Part shown: positions 19,644-27,853 of the stretch, piece after piece
Position numbering within the stretch: the first letter of the stretch is position 1
Layout of the letters: each line of letters opens with the position of its first letter
Source of the DNA: Actinotalea solisilvae
GTDB lineage: Bacteria > Actinomycetota > Actinomycetes > Actinomycetales > Cellulomonadaceae
DNA: 64,000 bases
Assembly (NCBI RefSeq): GCF_016464425.1
Contig: NZ_JADDKQ010000021.1
Span: forward strand, 1 to 64,000
Direction: 5' to 3'
The notes under the pieces: generated by a model
Told to the model about the DNA's origin: nothing
What the model saw: the letters and a program-made list of their open reading frames with translations, nothing else
Databases searched by the model: none
Program-made: the position numbers and the translations under genes

Positions 19644-20405
19644 TCAGCGCCCGAGCCGCCGCTCGCGCGCGGCGTAGGAGCGCAGCGCGCGCAGGAAGTC
19701 GACGCGGCGGAAGTCGGGCCAGTAGGCCTCGCAGAAGTAGAACTCGCTGTGCGCGCTCTGCCAGAGCAGGAAGCCGCCGAGCCGCTGCTCGCCCGACGTG
19801 CGGATGACGAGGTCGGGGTCCGGCTGGCCCTTGGTGTACAGGTGCGCCGCGATGTGCTCGACGTCGAACGCGTCCGCGAGCTCCTCGAGCGACGTGCCGG
19901 ACCCGGCGTGCTCGCGCAGCAGCGAGCGGACGGCGTCGGCGATCTCGCGCCGCCCCCCGTACCCGACCGCGACGTTGACGTGCAGGCCGACGACGTCGGC
20001 CGTGGCCGCCTCCGCCTCCTTGAGCGCGGTCGCCGCGGGCGCGGGGAGCAGGTCGAGCGCGCCCATCACCTGCAGTCGCCAGCGCCGGGTCGCGGCGAGG
20101 TCCGTCACCGCCTCCTGGATGATCCCGACGAGCTCCCCGAGCTCCTCGGGCGAACGGGACAGGTTGTCGGTCGAGAGCATCCAGAGGGTGACGACCTCCA
20201 CCCCCGCCTCCTCCGACCAGCGCAGGAGCTCGGAGATCTTGTCCGCGCCGCGCCGGTGGCCGTGCGCCGCGCCCTCGCCCAGGCTGCGCGCCCACCGGCG
20301 GTTGCCGTCGAGGATGACGCCGATGTGGCGCGGGACGGCGTCGCGCGGGAGGGACGCCGCCAGGCGCCGCTCGTAGAGCCCGTAGAGAGGGTGCGGCAGT
20401 CGCAT
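19644..20405 (-). CDS. uppS: Cis-prenyltransferase (Z-isoprenyl diphosphate synthase)
   Basis: A 253-residue UppS/Z-FPP-synthase-family enzyme that condenses IPP onto an allylic diphosphate in cis. Marks are HIGVILDGNRRWARSLG (catalytic Asp and the P-loop-like region, residues 27-43), the GADKISELLRWSEEAGV helix and the C-terminal RTSGEQRLGGFLLWQS with the IPP-binding Arg and Ser. Neighbouring a hemolysin III gene, as Rv1086 does in M. tuberculosis, it may make a short Z-isoprenoid such as Z,E-farnesyl diphosphate rather than undecaprenyl diphosphate. That choice cannot be made from sequence alone. Confidence 0.93.
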   Translation of the reverse strand: MRLPHPLYGLYERRLAASLPRDAVPRHIGVILDGNRRWARSLGEGAAHGHRRGADKISELLRWSEEAGVEVVTLWMLSTDNLSRSPEELGELVGIIQEAVTDLAATRRWRLQVMGALDLLPAPAATALKEAEAATADVVGLHVNVAVGYGGRREIADAVRSLLREHAGSGTSLEELADAFDVEHIAAHLYTKGQPDPDLVIRTSGEQRLGGFLLWQSAHSEFYFCEAYWPDFRRVDFLRALRSYAARERRLGR

Positions 20406-20540
20406 GCTGCTCCTCGACGTCCGGCGGGCTGGGGCGCGCCACGGCCCTGGGGCGTAGCGTCGACGTCACGGTACAGCGCGCCGCGGGGCCTTCGCGGGAC
20501 GTCCGCGCGCGGTCCCGGCGAACGGTACCTACGGCGGAGT

Positions 20541-20560
20541 AACCTACGATCGCGTAGGTT
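20541..20560. promoter_or_regulatory. Palindromic operator in the uppS-trhA divergent region
   Basis: AACCTACGATCGCGTAGGTT is a perfect 8-bp inverted repeat (AACCTACG / CGTAGGTT) with a 4-base spacer. A half-copy, ACCTACGG, lies 14 bases upstream at 20527-20534. The palindrome is 73 bases from the trhA start and 136 from the uppS start. Both arms contain TAnnnT hexamers (TACGAT, TAGGTT) that could be -10 boxes, so a bound repressor would block RNA polymerase. The regulator is not identified. Confidence 0.7.
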
Positions 20561-20632
20561 GCCCCGCGGCACCCCGGGCCGCCGTACCCGCGACCGCACC
20601 CGTCCGACCGGACGCACCGTTGAAGGAGACCG

Positions 20633-21292
20633 ATGGCCGCCGACCTGGCCGACGCCGTCAAGCCCCGCCTGCGGGGGTGGATCCACGCGGGGACCGCGCC
20701 GATCGCCGTCGTCGGCGCGGCAGTGCTCGTGCTCCTCGCACCGACGCCGGCCGCGCGGATCTCGACCGCCGTCTTCGGGCTCAGCGCCGTGCTGCTCTTC
20801 GGCACGTCCGCCGTCTACCACCGCGGCACGTGGTCCCCGCGCGTGGCCGCCGTGCTGCGCCGGCTGGACCACACCAACATCTTCCTCATCATCGCCGGGA
20901 CCGGGACGCCGCTCGCCGTCCTCCTCCTCGAGCCCGGGCTCGCCCGCCTGCTCCTCGTCGTGTCGTGGACCGGGGCGATCCTCGGGACGCTCGCGCGCGT
21001 CTTCTGGCTCGACGCACCGCGCTGGCTCTACGTGCCCGTGTACATCGCGCTCGGCTGGGTGTCCGTCGGGTTCATGCCGCAGTTCTGGCAGAGCACGCAC
21101 GGCCCCGCGATCGTCTGGCTCGTCGCGCTCGGCGGCCTCGCCTACACCGTCGGCGCCGTCGTGTACGGCACCAAGCGCCCGAACCCGAGCCCGCGCTGGT
21201 TCGGGTTCCACGAGATCTTCCACGTGCTCACGGTCGTGGGGTTCGGCTGCCACTTCGCCGCCGTCGCGCTCGCCTCGTCGGCCGCAGGCTGA
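20633..21292 (+). CDS. trhA: PAQR/hemolysin III family membrane protein TrhA
   Basis: A 219-residue protein with seven transmembrane segments, the usual length for the family. Family marks are FGTSAVYHRGTWSPR after helix 2, RRLDHTNIFLIIAGTGTP, and the C-terminal FGFHEIFHVLTVVGFGCHF with the conserved histidines of the putative zinc site. In bacteria TrhA has been linked to membrane homeostasis; the haemolysin name is historical. ATG start at 20633, seven bases after AAGGAG. A perfect palindrome upstream may control it. Confidence 0.94.
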   Translation: MAADLADAVKPRLRGWIHAGTAPIAVVGAAVLVLLAPTPAARISTAVFGLSAVLLFGTSAVYHRGTWSPRVAAVLRRLDHTNIFLIIAGTGTPLAVLLLEPGLARLLLVVSWTGAILGTLARVFWLDAPRWLYVPVYIALGWVSVGFMPQFWQSTHGPAIVWLVALGGLAYTVGAVVYGTKRPNPSPRWFGFHEIFHVLTVVGFGCHFAAVALASSAAG

Positions 21293-21311
21293 CCACGGCC
21301 GACGTCGTCCG

Positions 21312-22178
21312 TCACGCGGGCGCCGACGCGGCCAGGACGACGACGACGGCGGCCCCGACCACCCCCACGAGCACGGCGTCGCGCGGCCCGACCGCCGCCC
21401 GGTGCCATACGGTCCGGTGCGAGCGCGGCAGCGCGCCGAGCCCGCGCGACTCGAGCGTCGCCGCGACCCGGTCGGCGCGGCGCACGCTCGTCGCGAGCAG
21501 CGCGAACGCCGCCCGGGCGAGCGACGCGGGATCCGAGCCGGGGCGGACCCGGCCCCCCACGACGCGCCGCGGGTCCCGCGCCGCCTGACCGCGGCGGATC
21601 GTCGCCCACTCCTGCGGGAGGTCGTCGAGCAGGCGGTACGCGGCGAGGAGCGCGCAGCTCGCGCGGACCGGGAGCCGCGCGACCTGGTGCAGCGAGCCGA
21701 GCAGGCGCTCGGGCTCGGTGACGTGCCAGAACGCGACCGCCAGCACCCCGGTGAGCAGCGTCCGCACCGCGAGGCCGGCGCCCGTGCTCACGCCGACGTC
21801 GGTCACCTCGAGCCCGGCCCACACCGCGACGACGGTCCCGTCGCGGGTGACCGCGTTGACGGCGAGCACGCTCGCGCCGAACCAGACGAAGGGCAGCTGC
21901 GCGAGCGCGAGCCTGCGGGCGGGGACGCGCGCGGCGGTCGCCGCGCCGAGGACCGCGAGCGTCCACAGCGCCGCGAGCGGGCGCGGGTCCACGACGCGCA
22001 CGAGCACGACGGGCACGACGACGACGACCGCGAGCAGCACGGACGGGTCGCACCGACCGAGCCACGTGGAGCGGGGGGCGTGGTCGGCGACCGGCACCGG
22101 CCCCGGCAGCGCCGCGGCATCCAGCACGGCGGGCGCGGCGCCGGGGCGCCGCCCGGTCACGGGCCGGCCCCCGGTCAC
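21312..22178 (-). CDS. ykoC: ECF transporter transmembrane (T) component, YkoC type
   Basis: A 288-residue integral membrane protein, the EcfT coupling subunit of an energy-coupling-factor importer. Hydrophobic helices span about 40-70 and 75-150, and the last segment is VLVGVVGAAVVVVLAAS. The cytoplasmic coupling helices carry the family Ala-Arg-Gly motifs in altered form (IRRGQAARDP; LESRGLGALPRS). The GTG start at 22178 overlaps the stop of the ATPase gene (GTGA). Last gene of the ykoFEDC-type operon. Confidence 0.9.
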   Translation of the reverse strand: MTGGRPVTGRRPGAAPAVLDAAALPGPVPVADHAPRSTWLGRCDPSVLLAVVVVVPVVLVRVVDPRPLAALWTLAVLGAATAARVPARRLALAQLPFVWFGASVLAVNAVTRDGTVVAVWAGLEVTDVGVSTGAGLAVRTLLTGVLAVAFWHVTEPERLLGSLHQVARLPVRASCALLAAYRLLDDLPQEWATIRRGQAARDPRRVVGGRVRPGSDPASLARAAFALLATSVRRADRVAATLESRGLGALPRSHRTVWHRAAVGPRDAVLVGVVGAAVVVVLAASAPA

Positions 22179-24076
22179 GCGGCCCCTCCCCACGGGCCGC
22201 CTCCCCACGGGGCTCCTCCCCACGGGCCGCCTCCCCACGGGTCCGCGCGCAGGCCCGCGGCGCGCAGGAGCCCCGCGTCGTCGAGGAGCCCCGCGTCGCC
22301 GACGGCGAGCGGCGTGCCCCCGCCCAGGACGAGCACCTGGTCGGCGACGCCGCGCGCGAGGTCGAGGTCGTGCGTGGCGAGGACGACGGCGGTGCCGGCG
22401 GCCGCGAGGTCGTCGACGAGCGCGACGACGCCCCGGGCCGCGGCGTCGTCGAGACCGCACGTCGGCTCGTCGAGCAGCAGGACGGGACGGCGCAGCACGC
22501 TCATCGCCGCGACCGCGAGGCGACGCTGCTCGCCGCCCGAGAGCCGGTACGGGTCCGCGGCGGCGAGGTGCGTGAGCCCGGCGCGTGCGAGGGCCGCGTC
22601 CACGTCGGCGGCGATGCGCGCCCGCGCGGCGTCGTCGGCCGGCCGGCCGCCCGCGCGCCCGCGCCGCGGCCCGGCGCGGTGGGGCGCCCACGCCGAGGAC
22701 CACGCCGACGCCCACCCCGACGCCCCTGCGCGCCGGCCGCGGCCGGACCGCGGGGGCCGCCGCGCCGCCGACGCGGCCGCGAGCAGTCCCCACGCGACCT
22801 CGTCCGCGACGCTGCGCGTCAGCAGCTGCTGCTCGGGGTGCTGGAGCACGAGCGCCGGGGGCGAGGCAGTCCCCGGGGAGCCGCCGCCGGCGGTCCCGCC
22901 CGGACCCGCGGCGCCGGTCCCGCCCGGACCCGCGGCGCCGACGACGTCGCTCCGGCCGTCGGCGTCCAGGAAGCCCGCGAGGCCGAGCAGCAGCGACGAC
23001 TTCCCGCTCCCGTTGCAGCCGACGACGGCCGTGACCTGCCCCGGGCGCAGCTCGAGGTCGACGCCGGCGACGACGGCACGGCCGTCCCGCGCGTAGCCCG
23101 CGCCACGCAGCACCACGACCGGCTCGCCCGCCCCGCGCCGGACCCGGCGCCACCCCGCGGCCCGGCCGCCGTCGCGCACGCCGGGCGGCTCGTCCGCCGA
23201 CCGCCCGCCGGGCACCGCGCCACCGCCGGGCGCCGCGCCACCGCCTGGCACCGCGCCACCGCCGGGCGCCGCAGGCGGGGGTGCGACCGCGAGCTCGTCC
23301 GAGGCGACCCGCCCGTCCGCGAGCCGCACGACCCGACCCGGCCGCCATGCGCCGTCCGGCAGGCGGTGCGCGGTGAGCACCGTCGTGCGCCGACGCGCCT
23401 CGCGCGCGAGGACGCCGAGCACGTGCGCCGCCGCGACGGGGTCGAGCATCGACGTCGGCTCGTCCAGCAGCAGGAGGGCGGGGTCCCCGGCGAGCACCGC
23501 CGCGAGCGCGACGCGCTGCTGCTCGCCGCCGCTGAGGTCGCCGGTCCTGCGGTGCCGCAGGTGACCCGCGCCGGCGTCGGCGAGCGCCGCGTCCACCCGG
23601 CCCGCGATGAGCTCGGGCGGCACGCCGCGGTTCTCGAGCACCAGCGCGACGTCGCCCGCGACCGTCGGCAGGCACGTGCCGGACGCCGGGTCCTGGCCGA
23701 GCCGACCGACCTGGAGCGCGAGCTGCGCGACCGGCGTCGTGCGCGGGTCGCGCCCGAGCACCTCGACGTCACCGTCCACGTCGGCGGCGACGGACTGCGG
23801 GACGTGGCCGGCGAGCAGCGCGAGGAGGGTCGACTTGCCGCAGCCCGACGCCCCCGCCAGGAGCACCTGCTCGCCGGGCCGGACGGCGAGGTCGACGCCC
23901 TCGAGCGTCGGGGCGCGGCGGGCGGGGAACCGCACGCGGACGCCGTGCAGCGTCACCGGCGCCTCGCTCGCCCCCGGCGCGGCCGACGCGGCGGGAGCCC
24001 CGCCGGCGGCGCCCCCGGGCGCCCGCGCGGCCGTGCGCGCCGGCGCGCCGGGGCCCGGCTCCGCCGCCGCCGTCAC
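22175..24076 (-). CDS. ykoD: ECF transporter ATPase, duplicated ABC domains (YkoD type)
   Basis: A 633-residue protein with two ABC ATPase domains in one chain. Domain 1 (about 45-260) has Walker A GASGCGKST, signature LSGGEQQRVALA and Walker B LLLLDEPTSMLDP. Domain 2 (about 330-610) has GCNGSGKSS, LSGGEQRRLAVA and LLLLDEPTCGLDD, but contains a roughly 55-residue basic, Gly/Arg/Trp-rich insert ahead of its signature. The domains are joined by a Pro/Gly linker coded by 18-bp DNA repeats. The C-terminus ends in Trp-Gly-Gly repeats coded by 15-bp repeats. It powers uptake through the S component encoded just upstream. GTG start at 24076 overlaps the ykoE stop. Confidence 0.93.
   Translation of the reverse strand: MTAAAEPGPGAPARTAARAPGGAAGGAPAASAAPGASEAPVTLHGVRVRFPARRAPTLEGVDLAVRPGEQVLLAGASGCGKSTLLALLAGHVPQSVAADVDGDVEVLGRDPRTTPVAQLALQVGRLGQDPASGTCLPTVAGDVALVLENRGVPPELIAGRVDAALADAGAGHLRHRRTGDLSGGEQQRVALAAVLAGDPALLLLDEPTSMLDPVAAAHVLGVLAREARRRTTVLTAHRLPDGAWRPGRVVRLADGRVASDELAVAPPPAAPGGGAVPGGGAAPGGGAVPGGRSADEPPGVRDGGRAAGWRRVRRGAGEPVVVLRGAGYARDGRAVVAGVDLELRPGQVTAVVGCNGSGKSSLLLGLAGFLDADGRSDVVGAAGPGGTGAAGPGGTAGGGSPGTASPPALVLQHPEQQLLTRSVADEVAWGLLAAASAARRPPRSGRGRRAGASGWASAWSSAWAPHRAGPRRGRAGGRPADDAARARIAADVDAALARAGLTHLAAADPYRLSGGEQRRLAVAAMSVLRRPVLLLDEPTCGLDDAAARGVVALVDDLAAAGTAVVLATHDLDLARGVADQVLVLGGGTPLAVGDAGLLDDAGLLRAAGLRADPWGGGPWGGAPWGGGPWGGAA
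22186..22241 (-). repeat. Four 15-bp tandem repeats at the 3' end of ykoD
   Basis: CTCCCCACGGG recurs at 22186, 22201, 22216 and 22231, exactly 15 bases apart. On the coding strand it encodes a Pro-Trp-Gly-Gly-type repeat that forms the extreme C-terminus of the ATPase. Confidence 0.92.
23207..23272 (-). repeat. 18-bp tandem repeats coding the YkoD interdomain linker
   Basis: Three full units (23207, 23225, 23243) and a partial fourth (23261) of GCCGGGCACCGCGCCACC and close variants. They encode a Gly-Gly-Gly-Ala-Val-Pro type flexible linker between the two ABC domains. Unit changes would keep frame and alter linker length. Confidence 0.9.
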
Positions 24077-24747
24077 CCGAGGTCGCCCGCCGGGCCGCCC
24101 GCGTGCTCGCGGGCCCACCGGTCCCGGCCCGCGGCGAAGTCGTCGAGGACGCCGGTGCGGAGCAGGCCGTCCGCGAGCACCTTCGCGAGCGCGCCCGTGA
24201 GCACGAGCCCGCTGACGAGCTGGAGCACGACGCGCAGGGCGAGGTGGTCCTGGTGCCACCAGTCGGCGGCCGTGCCCGCCCACAGGAAGTTCGCCGCCAC
24301 CGCCGTGACGCCGGACGCGAGGAACGTCGGCCACCCGTAGCGCCGGTACCGCGTCGCCGCGAACGCGAGCTCGGCCCCGCCGCCCTGCACCAGCCCGGCG
24401 ACGAGCAGCGTCGGACCCGCGGGCGACCCGAGGAAGGCGAACTCGACGAAGGCCGCCGCCGTCTCCGCGACGATGCCGGCGCCGGGCCGCCGCACGACGA
24501 ACACCGCGAGCGGCGCGACGACGATCCAGCCGCCCATGAGCGCGTTCTGCGCGAGGTCGCCGAGCGGCCCCATGGCGACCTGGAGGCCGCCCCACGCCTG
24601 CACCAGCGCCCAGTAGAGGAAGCCGAAGACGGCGGCGAGCACGGCGAGGACGACGACGTCGCGCAGGGCCCACGGCACACGCCGGCCCCGGCCGGTCGCG
24701 GGTGCCGTGGGCGCGGGGGCCGCGGGAGCCGTCCGCTCGGCGCTCAC
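24073..24747 (-). CDS. ykoE: ECF transporter substrate-binding (S) component, YkoE family
   Basis: A 224-residue membrane protein with about five to six helices, beginning WALRDVVVLAVLAAVFGFLY (residues 30-49), a typical YkoE opening. The SPAGPTLLVAGLVQGGGAEL segment marks the substrate pocket side. YkoE binds a thiamin precursor (hydroxymethylpyrimidine) or thiamin. This fits the YkoF gene upstream and the TPP riboswitch leader. The GTG start at 24747 overlaps the ykoF stop (GTGA). The first 25 residues are low-complexity Ala/Pro. Confidence 0.92.
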   Translation of the reverse strand: MSAERTAPAAPAPTAPATGRGRRVPWALRDVVVLAVLAAVFGFLYWALVQAWGGLQVAMGPLGDLAQNALMGGWIVVAPLAVFVVRRPGAGIVAETAAAFVEFAFLGSPAGPTLLVAGLVQGGGAELAFAATRYRRYGWPTFLASGVTAVAANFLWAGTAADWWHQDHLALRVVLQLVSGLVLTGALAKVLADGLLRTGVLDDFAAGRDRWAREHAGGPAGDLG

Positions 24748-25460
24748 CGGACGCTCCCGGCGGCCGCGGGGACGCCCGCGTCGCGCGCCGTCGGCGACCC
24801 GAGGCTCAGGGTCGCGTGCGTCACCACGTGGGCGACCTCCCCGCCGAGCGCGGACCAGGTGTCGACGAGCGTCGCGAGCACGTCCGCGAGGTCGCCCTCG
24901 AGCCGCGTGACGAGGTGCTCCGGTCGGGCGAGCGTCCCGCTCGTCGCGGCGCGGTCGATCGCGCGCCCGATCGGCCCCATGACGTCGGCCGTGGCGAGGG
25001 GGTAGAGCGCCCAGTGCGCCGCCGCGCGGAGCCCGGTCGGCGCGAGGCGCACGGGCGCGACCGCAGCGAGCCCGCCCTCGAGGTCGCACCCCACCTCGCC
25101 CGGGCACCCGCGCGAGAGGTGCACGACCGCGACCACGTGCCCGCTCGGCGTCGCGGACGCTGCGTGCGTGAGCACCGCGACGAGGTACCGCGCGAGGTCG
25201 GCCTCGGCCCCGCGCACGAGCGTCGACACGTCGTCGGTCGCCACCTGCACAGCCGGCACGGCGAGGGCACCCGCCGCGAGCGACCCGAGCACCACCGGCA
25301 CGACGTCGTCCGCCGCGGGCAGGAGCGTGAACCGCAGGCCGACGCCCAGGCGCTCGTGGTCCGCGCCGGCTGCCCGTGCCGTCGCGGCCGGGGCGGTCGT
25401 CCGGGGCGGGTCGGCGCTCGGCGTGCTCGGGGCGGTCGTGCGGGCGGGTGCGGTCGTCAT
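24744..25460 (-). CDS. ykoF: Thiamin/HMP-binding protein YkoF
   Basis: A 238-residue soluble protein with two copies of the YkoF ferredoxin-like domain: GVGLRFTLLPAADDVVPVVL to VVAVVHLSRGCPGE (about 40-120), and RLAPTGLRAAAHWALYPLA to HVVTHATLSLGSPT (about 130-228). B. subtilis YkoF binds thiamin and hydroxymethylpyrimidine. It is the first gene after the TPP riboswitch and heads the ykoF-E-D-C operon, whose genes all overlap by 4 bases. The ATG at 25460 follows AGGAGG by 6 bases. About 35 Thr/Ala/Pro-rich residues precede the first domain. Confidence 0.93.
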   Translation of the reverse strand: MTTAPARTTAPSTPSADPPRTTAPAATARAAGADHERLGVGLRFTLLPAADDVVPVVLGSLAAGALAVPAVQVATDDVSTLVRGAEADLARYLVAVLTHAASATPSGHVVAVVHLSRGCPGEVGCDLEGGLAAVAPVRLAPTGLRAAAHWALYPLATADVMGPIGRAIDRAATSGTLARPEHLVTRLEGDLADVLATLVDTWSALGGEVAHVVTHATLSLGSPTARDAGVPAAAGSVR

Positions 25461-25552
25461 GGCGCCTCCTGGTGCGTACCGGCGCCCCCAGGGGAGCGCG
25501 ACGGCACGGCACACGTCGGACACCCGACCCGCCGCAGCGGTGTGCCTCGCCC

Positions 25553-25650
25553 AGCTCCCTACGCCGGTGCGAACCGGGTCAGGTTCCACGGGTCAGTGGC
25601 TCGACCTTGCGGTCCGACCACACTCTCAGCGCGTCAGCGCTCCCCGGGGG
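25553..25650 (-). promoter_or_regulatory. TPP (THI-box) riboswitch
   Basis: Read leftward, the RNA starts GGGGAGCGCTGACGCGCTGA and carries CTGAGAG at about 25621-25627, then ACCCGTGGAACCTGACCCGG and GCGTAGGGAG at 25554-25563. These are the conserved halves of the thiamin pyrophosphate aptamer in the right order and spacing. It lies about 95 bases before ykoF. The 5' helix GGGGAGCGC may base-pair to form P1/P2. High TPP should shut off the ykoFEDC transporter operon, probably by hiding the ykoF ribosome site, since no obvious terminator follows. Confidence 0.96.
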
Positions 25651-25698
25651 CTTGTCGCGCCGACCCTACGCCCGGCCGGTGAGGAGTCAAGGCGGCGG

Positions 25699-26514
25699 TC
25701 AGGACGTGGACCGCGGCTCCACGCGGTAGCGCCGGTTCTCCAGCGACGGGTTGCGCTCGCGCACGGCCGCGACGACCGTCGCGTCGAGGTCGCCCGCCGC
25801 GACCTCCGGACCCTCGCTGCCGTCCGTGCCCGGCGCGCCCGCGAGGACGACGCCCACGGGGTCGACGACCGCCGGGTTGCCGGTCACGCCCCAGCCGCGC
25901 TGCGTCGCGCCGAGGACGTACGCGGTGCTCTCGATCGCGCGCGCGCGCAGGAGGGTCGCCCAGTGGTCGGCCTTGTGCTCGCCCGCGGCCCACGCCGCCG
26001 GGACGGCGAGCGCCGTCGCGCCGGCGTCGACGAGGCGCCGCGCGGACTCGGGGAACCGGAGGTCGTAGCAGGTGAGCACACCCAGCCGCACGCCCCCGAC
26101 GTCGACGACCAGCGGCGCCGCGGCCGGGTCGCCCGGCTCGAGGCGCTCGGACTCGCGCTGGCCGAAGGCGTCGTAGAGGTGCACCTTGCGGTAGGCCCCC
26201 AGCACGCCCCCGGGCCCGACGGCGACCACCGTGTTGCGCGCGCGGCTCGGTTCCGCGCCGGGCTCGACGGTGCCCGCCACGACCGTCGTGCCCGTGCGGG
26301 CGGCCACGTCGCAGAGCGTCGCGACGAAGTGCCCGTCCAGGGGCTCGGCGAGCTCGGGGCCCACGCCGCGCGGCTCGAACGCCGACGCGTACTCGGGCAG
26401 CACGACGAGCGCGGCGCCCGCGTCGGCGGCGCGCAGGACGGCGTCGCGCGCGGCGGCCGCATTCGCCGCCCGGTCCGTGCCGGACGCGAGCGCGACCGCG
26501 TGGGCGCGGATCAC
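25699..26514 (-). CDS. Carbon-nitrogen hydrolase (nitrilase superfamily)
   Basis: A 271-residue amidase of the nitrilase fold. The catalytic triad is visible as Glu in LVVLPEYASAF (about residue 42), Lys in AYRKVHLYDAF (about 115) and Cys in VLTCYDLRFPE (about 154). CYDLRFPE and the later AAWAAGEHKADHWATLLRAR are typical of the branch containing deaminated-glutathione amidase (Nit1-type). In an organism that uses mycothiol the actual substrate is open. GTG start at 26514 overlaps the stop of the next gene upstream (GTGA), placing it in the mca operon. Confidence 0.9.
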   Translation of the reverse strand: MIRAHAVALASGTDRAANAAAARDAVLRAADAGAALVVLPEYASAFEPRGVGPELAEPLDGHFVATLCDVAARTGTTVVAGTVEPGAEPSRARNTVVAVGPGGVLGAYRKVHLYDAFGQRESERLEPGDPAAAPLVVDVGGVRLGVLTCYDLRFPESARRLVDAGATALAVPAAWAAGEHKADHWATLLRARAIESTAYVLGATQRGWGVTGNPAVVDPVGVVLAGAPGTDGSEGPEVAAGDLDATVVAAVRERNPSLENRRYRVEPRSTS

Positions 26515-26915
26515 GGCCTCGGGCCGCCTGCGGCGCCGCCCGGCGCGTCGTCGACCGGCGGCACGTCGGTCGCCGGCGACCCGCTCGGCGGAACGTCGGT
26601 CCGCGGGGACCCGGCCGGCGGCACGTCGGCCGGCCCGTCGGCGGCCGCGGCGCGCGCGGCCGCCTCCTCGAGCCGGCCGCGGTGCTGGACGCCGCGGATC
26701 TTGCGGGTCATGGACAGGAAGAGCGGGATGCACGCGAGCACCGCCGCGAGCGTCACGGCGAACCCGAGCACGCCGGGCGTGACGCTGTCGGGGTCGACCC
26801 CCTCCTGCACCTCGGGCTCGGCGGGACCGGGCGTCGCCGCGGTCGCCGTCGTCCACGTCGCGGGTGCCGGACCGGCCCACAGACCTGTCACGAGCTCGCC
26901 GCCCAGGGCGGTCAC
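26511..26915 (-). CDS. Small single-pass membrane protein, Rv1081c-like
   Basis: A 134-residue protein with one central transmembrane helix (VLGFAVTLAAVLACIPLFLS, about residues 51-70) followed by a basic MTRKIRGVQHR stop-transfer stretch and a cytoplasmic tail with three PPxGSPxTDVPP repeats. A homologous small membrane gene follows mca in mycobacteria (Rv1081c). Function unknown; gene order suggests a link with mycothiol-dependent detoxification or export of mercapturic acids. GTG start at 26915 overlaps the mca stop. Confidence 0.78.
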   Translation of the reverse strand: MTALGGELVTGLWAGPAPATWTTATAATPGPAEPEVQEGVDPDSVTPGVLGFAVTLAAVLACIPLFLSMTRKIRGVQHRGRLEEAAARAAAADGPADVPPAGSPRTDVPPSGSPATDVPPVDDAPGGAAGGPRP

Positions 26916-27853
26916 CGGAAGTCCTCGGGGTGGATCCCCGCGAAGAGGTCGTCCTCGAGCAGGTGGGTGGGCACGCGCGACTCGGCGAGCTCGTACTCCT
27001 CGACGGGCCACACGCGGGCCTCGAGCTCGCGCGGCACCGCGAAGAAGAAGCCCTCGGGGTCGATCTGCGTGGCGTGCGCCACGAGCGCGGCGTCGCGCGC
27101 CGGGAAGTGGTCGGAGCACGGCACGCGCGTCGTCACCTCGCGCTCGGGGATCTCGCGCATCTCGCGCGAGGACAGCCAGTCCCCGAACGGCGACGCCAGG
27201 CCCTCGCCGAGGAGCGCGTCGTGGATCGTCCGCAGGCGGGCCATCGAGAAGTCGTGGTTGTAGTAGAGCTTGAGCGGCTCCCACGGATCGCCCAGGCCGC
27301 GGTAGCGGTCCGGGTCCCCCGCCGCGGCGAACGCCTCGGCCGCGACCCGGTGGCACATGATGTGGTCGGGGTGCGGGTAGCCGCCCGTCGGGTCGTACGT
27401 CGTCATGACGTGGGGCCGGAACTCGCGCACGAGGCGCACGAGCGGGGCCGCGGCCTCCTCCAGGGGGACGAGCGCGAAGCAGCCCTCGGGCAGCGGCGGC
27501 AGCGGGTCCCCCTCGGGCAGGCCCGAGTCGACGAACCCGAGCCACTGCTGCCGGACGCCGAGCGCGGCGGCCGCGCCGGCCATCTCGACCTGGCGCACGG
27601 CGGCCATCTGCTCGAGCGTCTCGTGGACGTCGGCGTAGCGGGGGTTGAGGATGCTCCCGCGCTCTCCGCCCGTGCAGGTGACGACGAGGACCTCGACGCC
27701 GCTCGCGGCGTACATCGCCGTCGTCGCCGCGCCCTTGCTCGACTCGTCGTCGGGGTGCGCGTGCACGGCCATGAGGCGGAGCCCTGCTCTCGAACGGCCG
27801 CCCGGCGTCACGGTGCTGTCCATGCCGCCCGTCGCGTTGGCGTCCTGGGTCAC
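26912..27853 (-). CDS. mca: Mycothiol S-conjugate amidase
   Basis: A 313-residue zinc amidase that cleaves mycothiol S-conjugates of electrophiles and drugs into a mercapturic acid and GlcN-inositol. Metal-binding motifs are AVHAHPDDESSKG (residues about 28-40) and GGYPHPDHIMCHR (His-Pro-Asp-His). HPDDESSKG with the following YAASGVEVLVVTCTGGERGS is diagnostic for Mca/MshB. The length and the YYNHDFSMARL region favour Mca over MshB. The GTG at 27853 follows GAGGAGG. First gene of the mca-membrane protein-amidase overlap operon, divergent from the DUF4307 gene as in mycobacteria. Confidence 0.96.
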   Translation of the reverse strand: MTQDANATGGMDSTVTPGGRSRAGLRLMAVHAHPDDESSKGAATTAMYAASGVEVLVVTCTGGERGSILNPRYADVHETLEQMAAVRQVEMAGAAAALGVRQQWLGFVDSGLPEGDPLPPLPEGCFALVPLEEAAAPLVRLVREFRPHVMTTYDPTGGYPHPDHIMCHRVAAEAFAAAGDPDRYRGLGDPWEPLKLYYNHDFSMARLRTIHDALLGEGLASPFGDWLSSREMREIPEREVTTRVPCSDHFPARDAALVAHATQIDPEGFFFAVPRELEARVWPVEEYELAESRVPTHLLEDDLFAGIHPEDFR

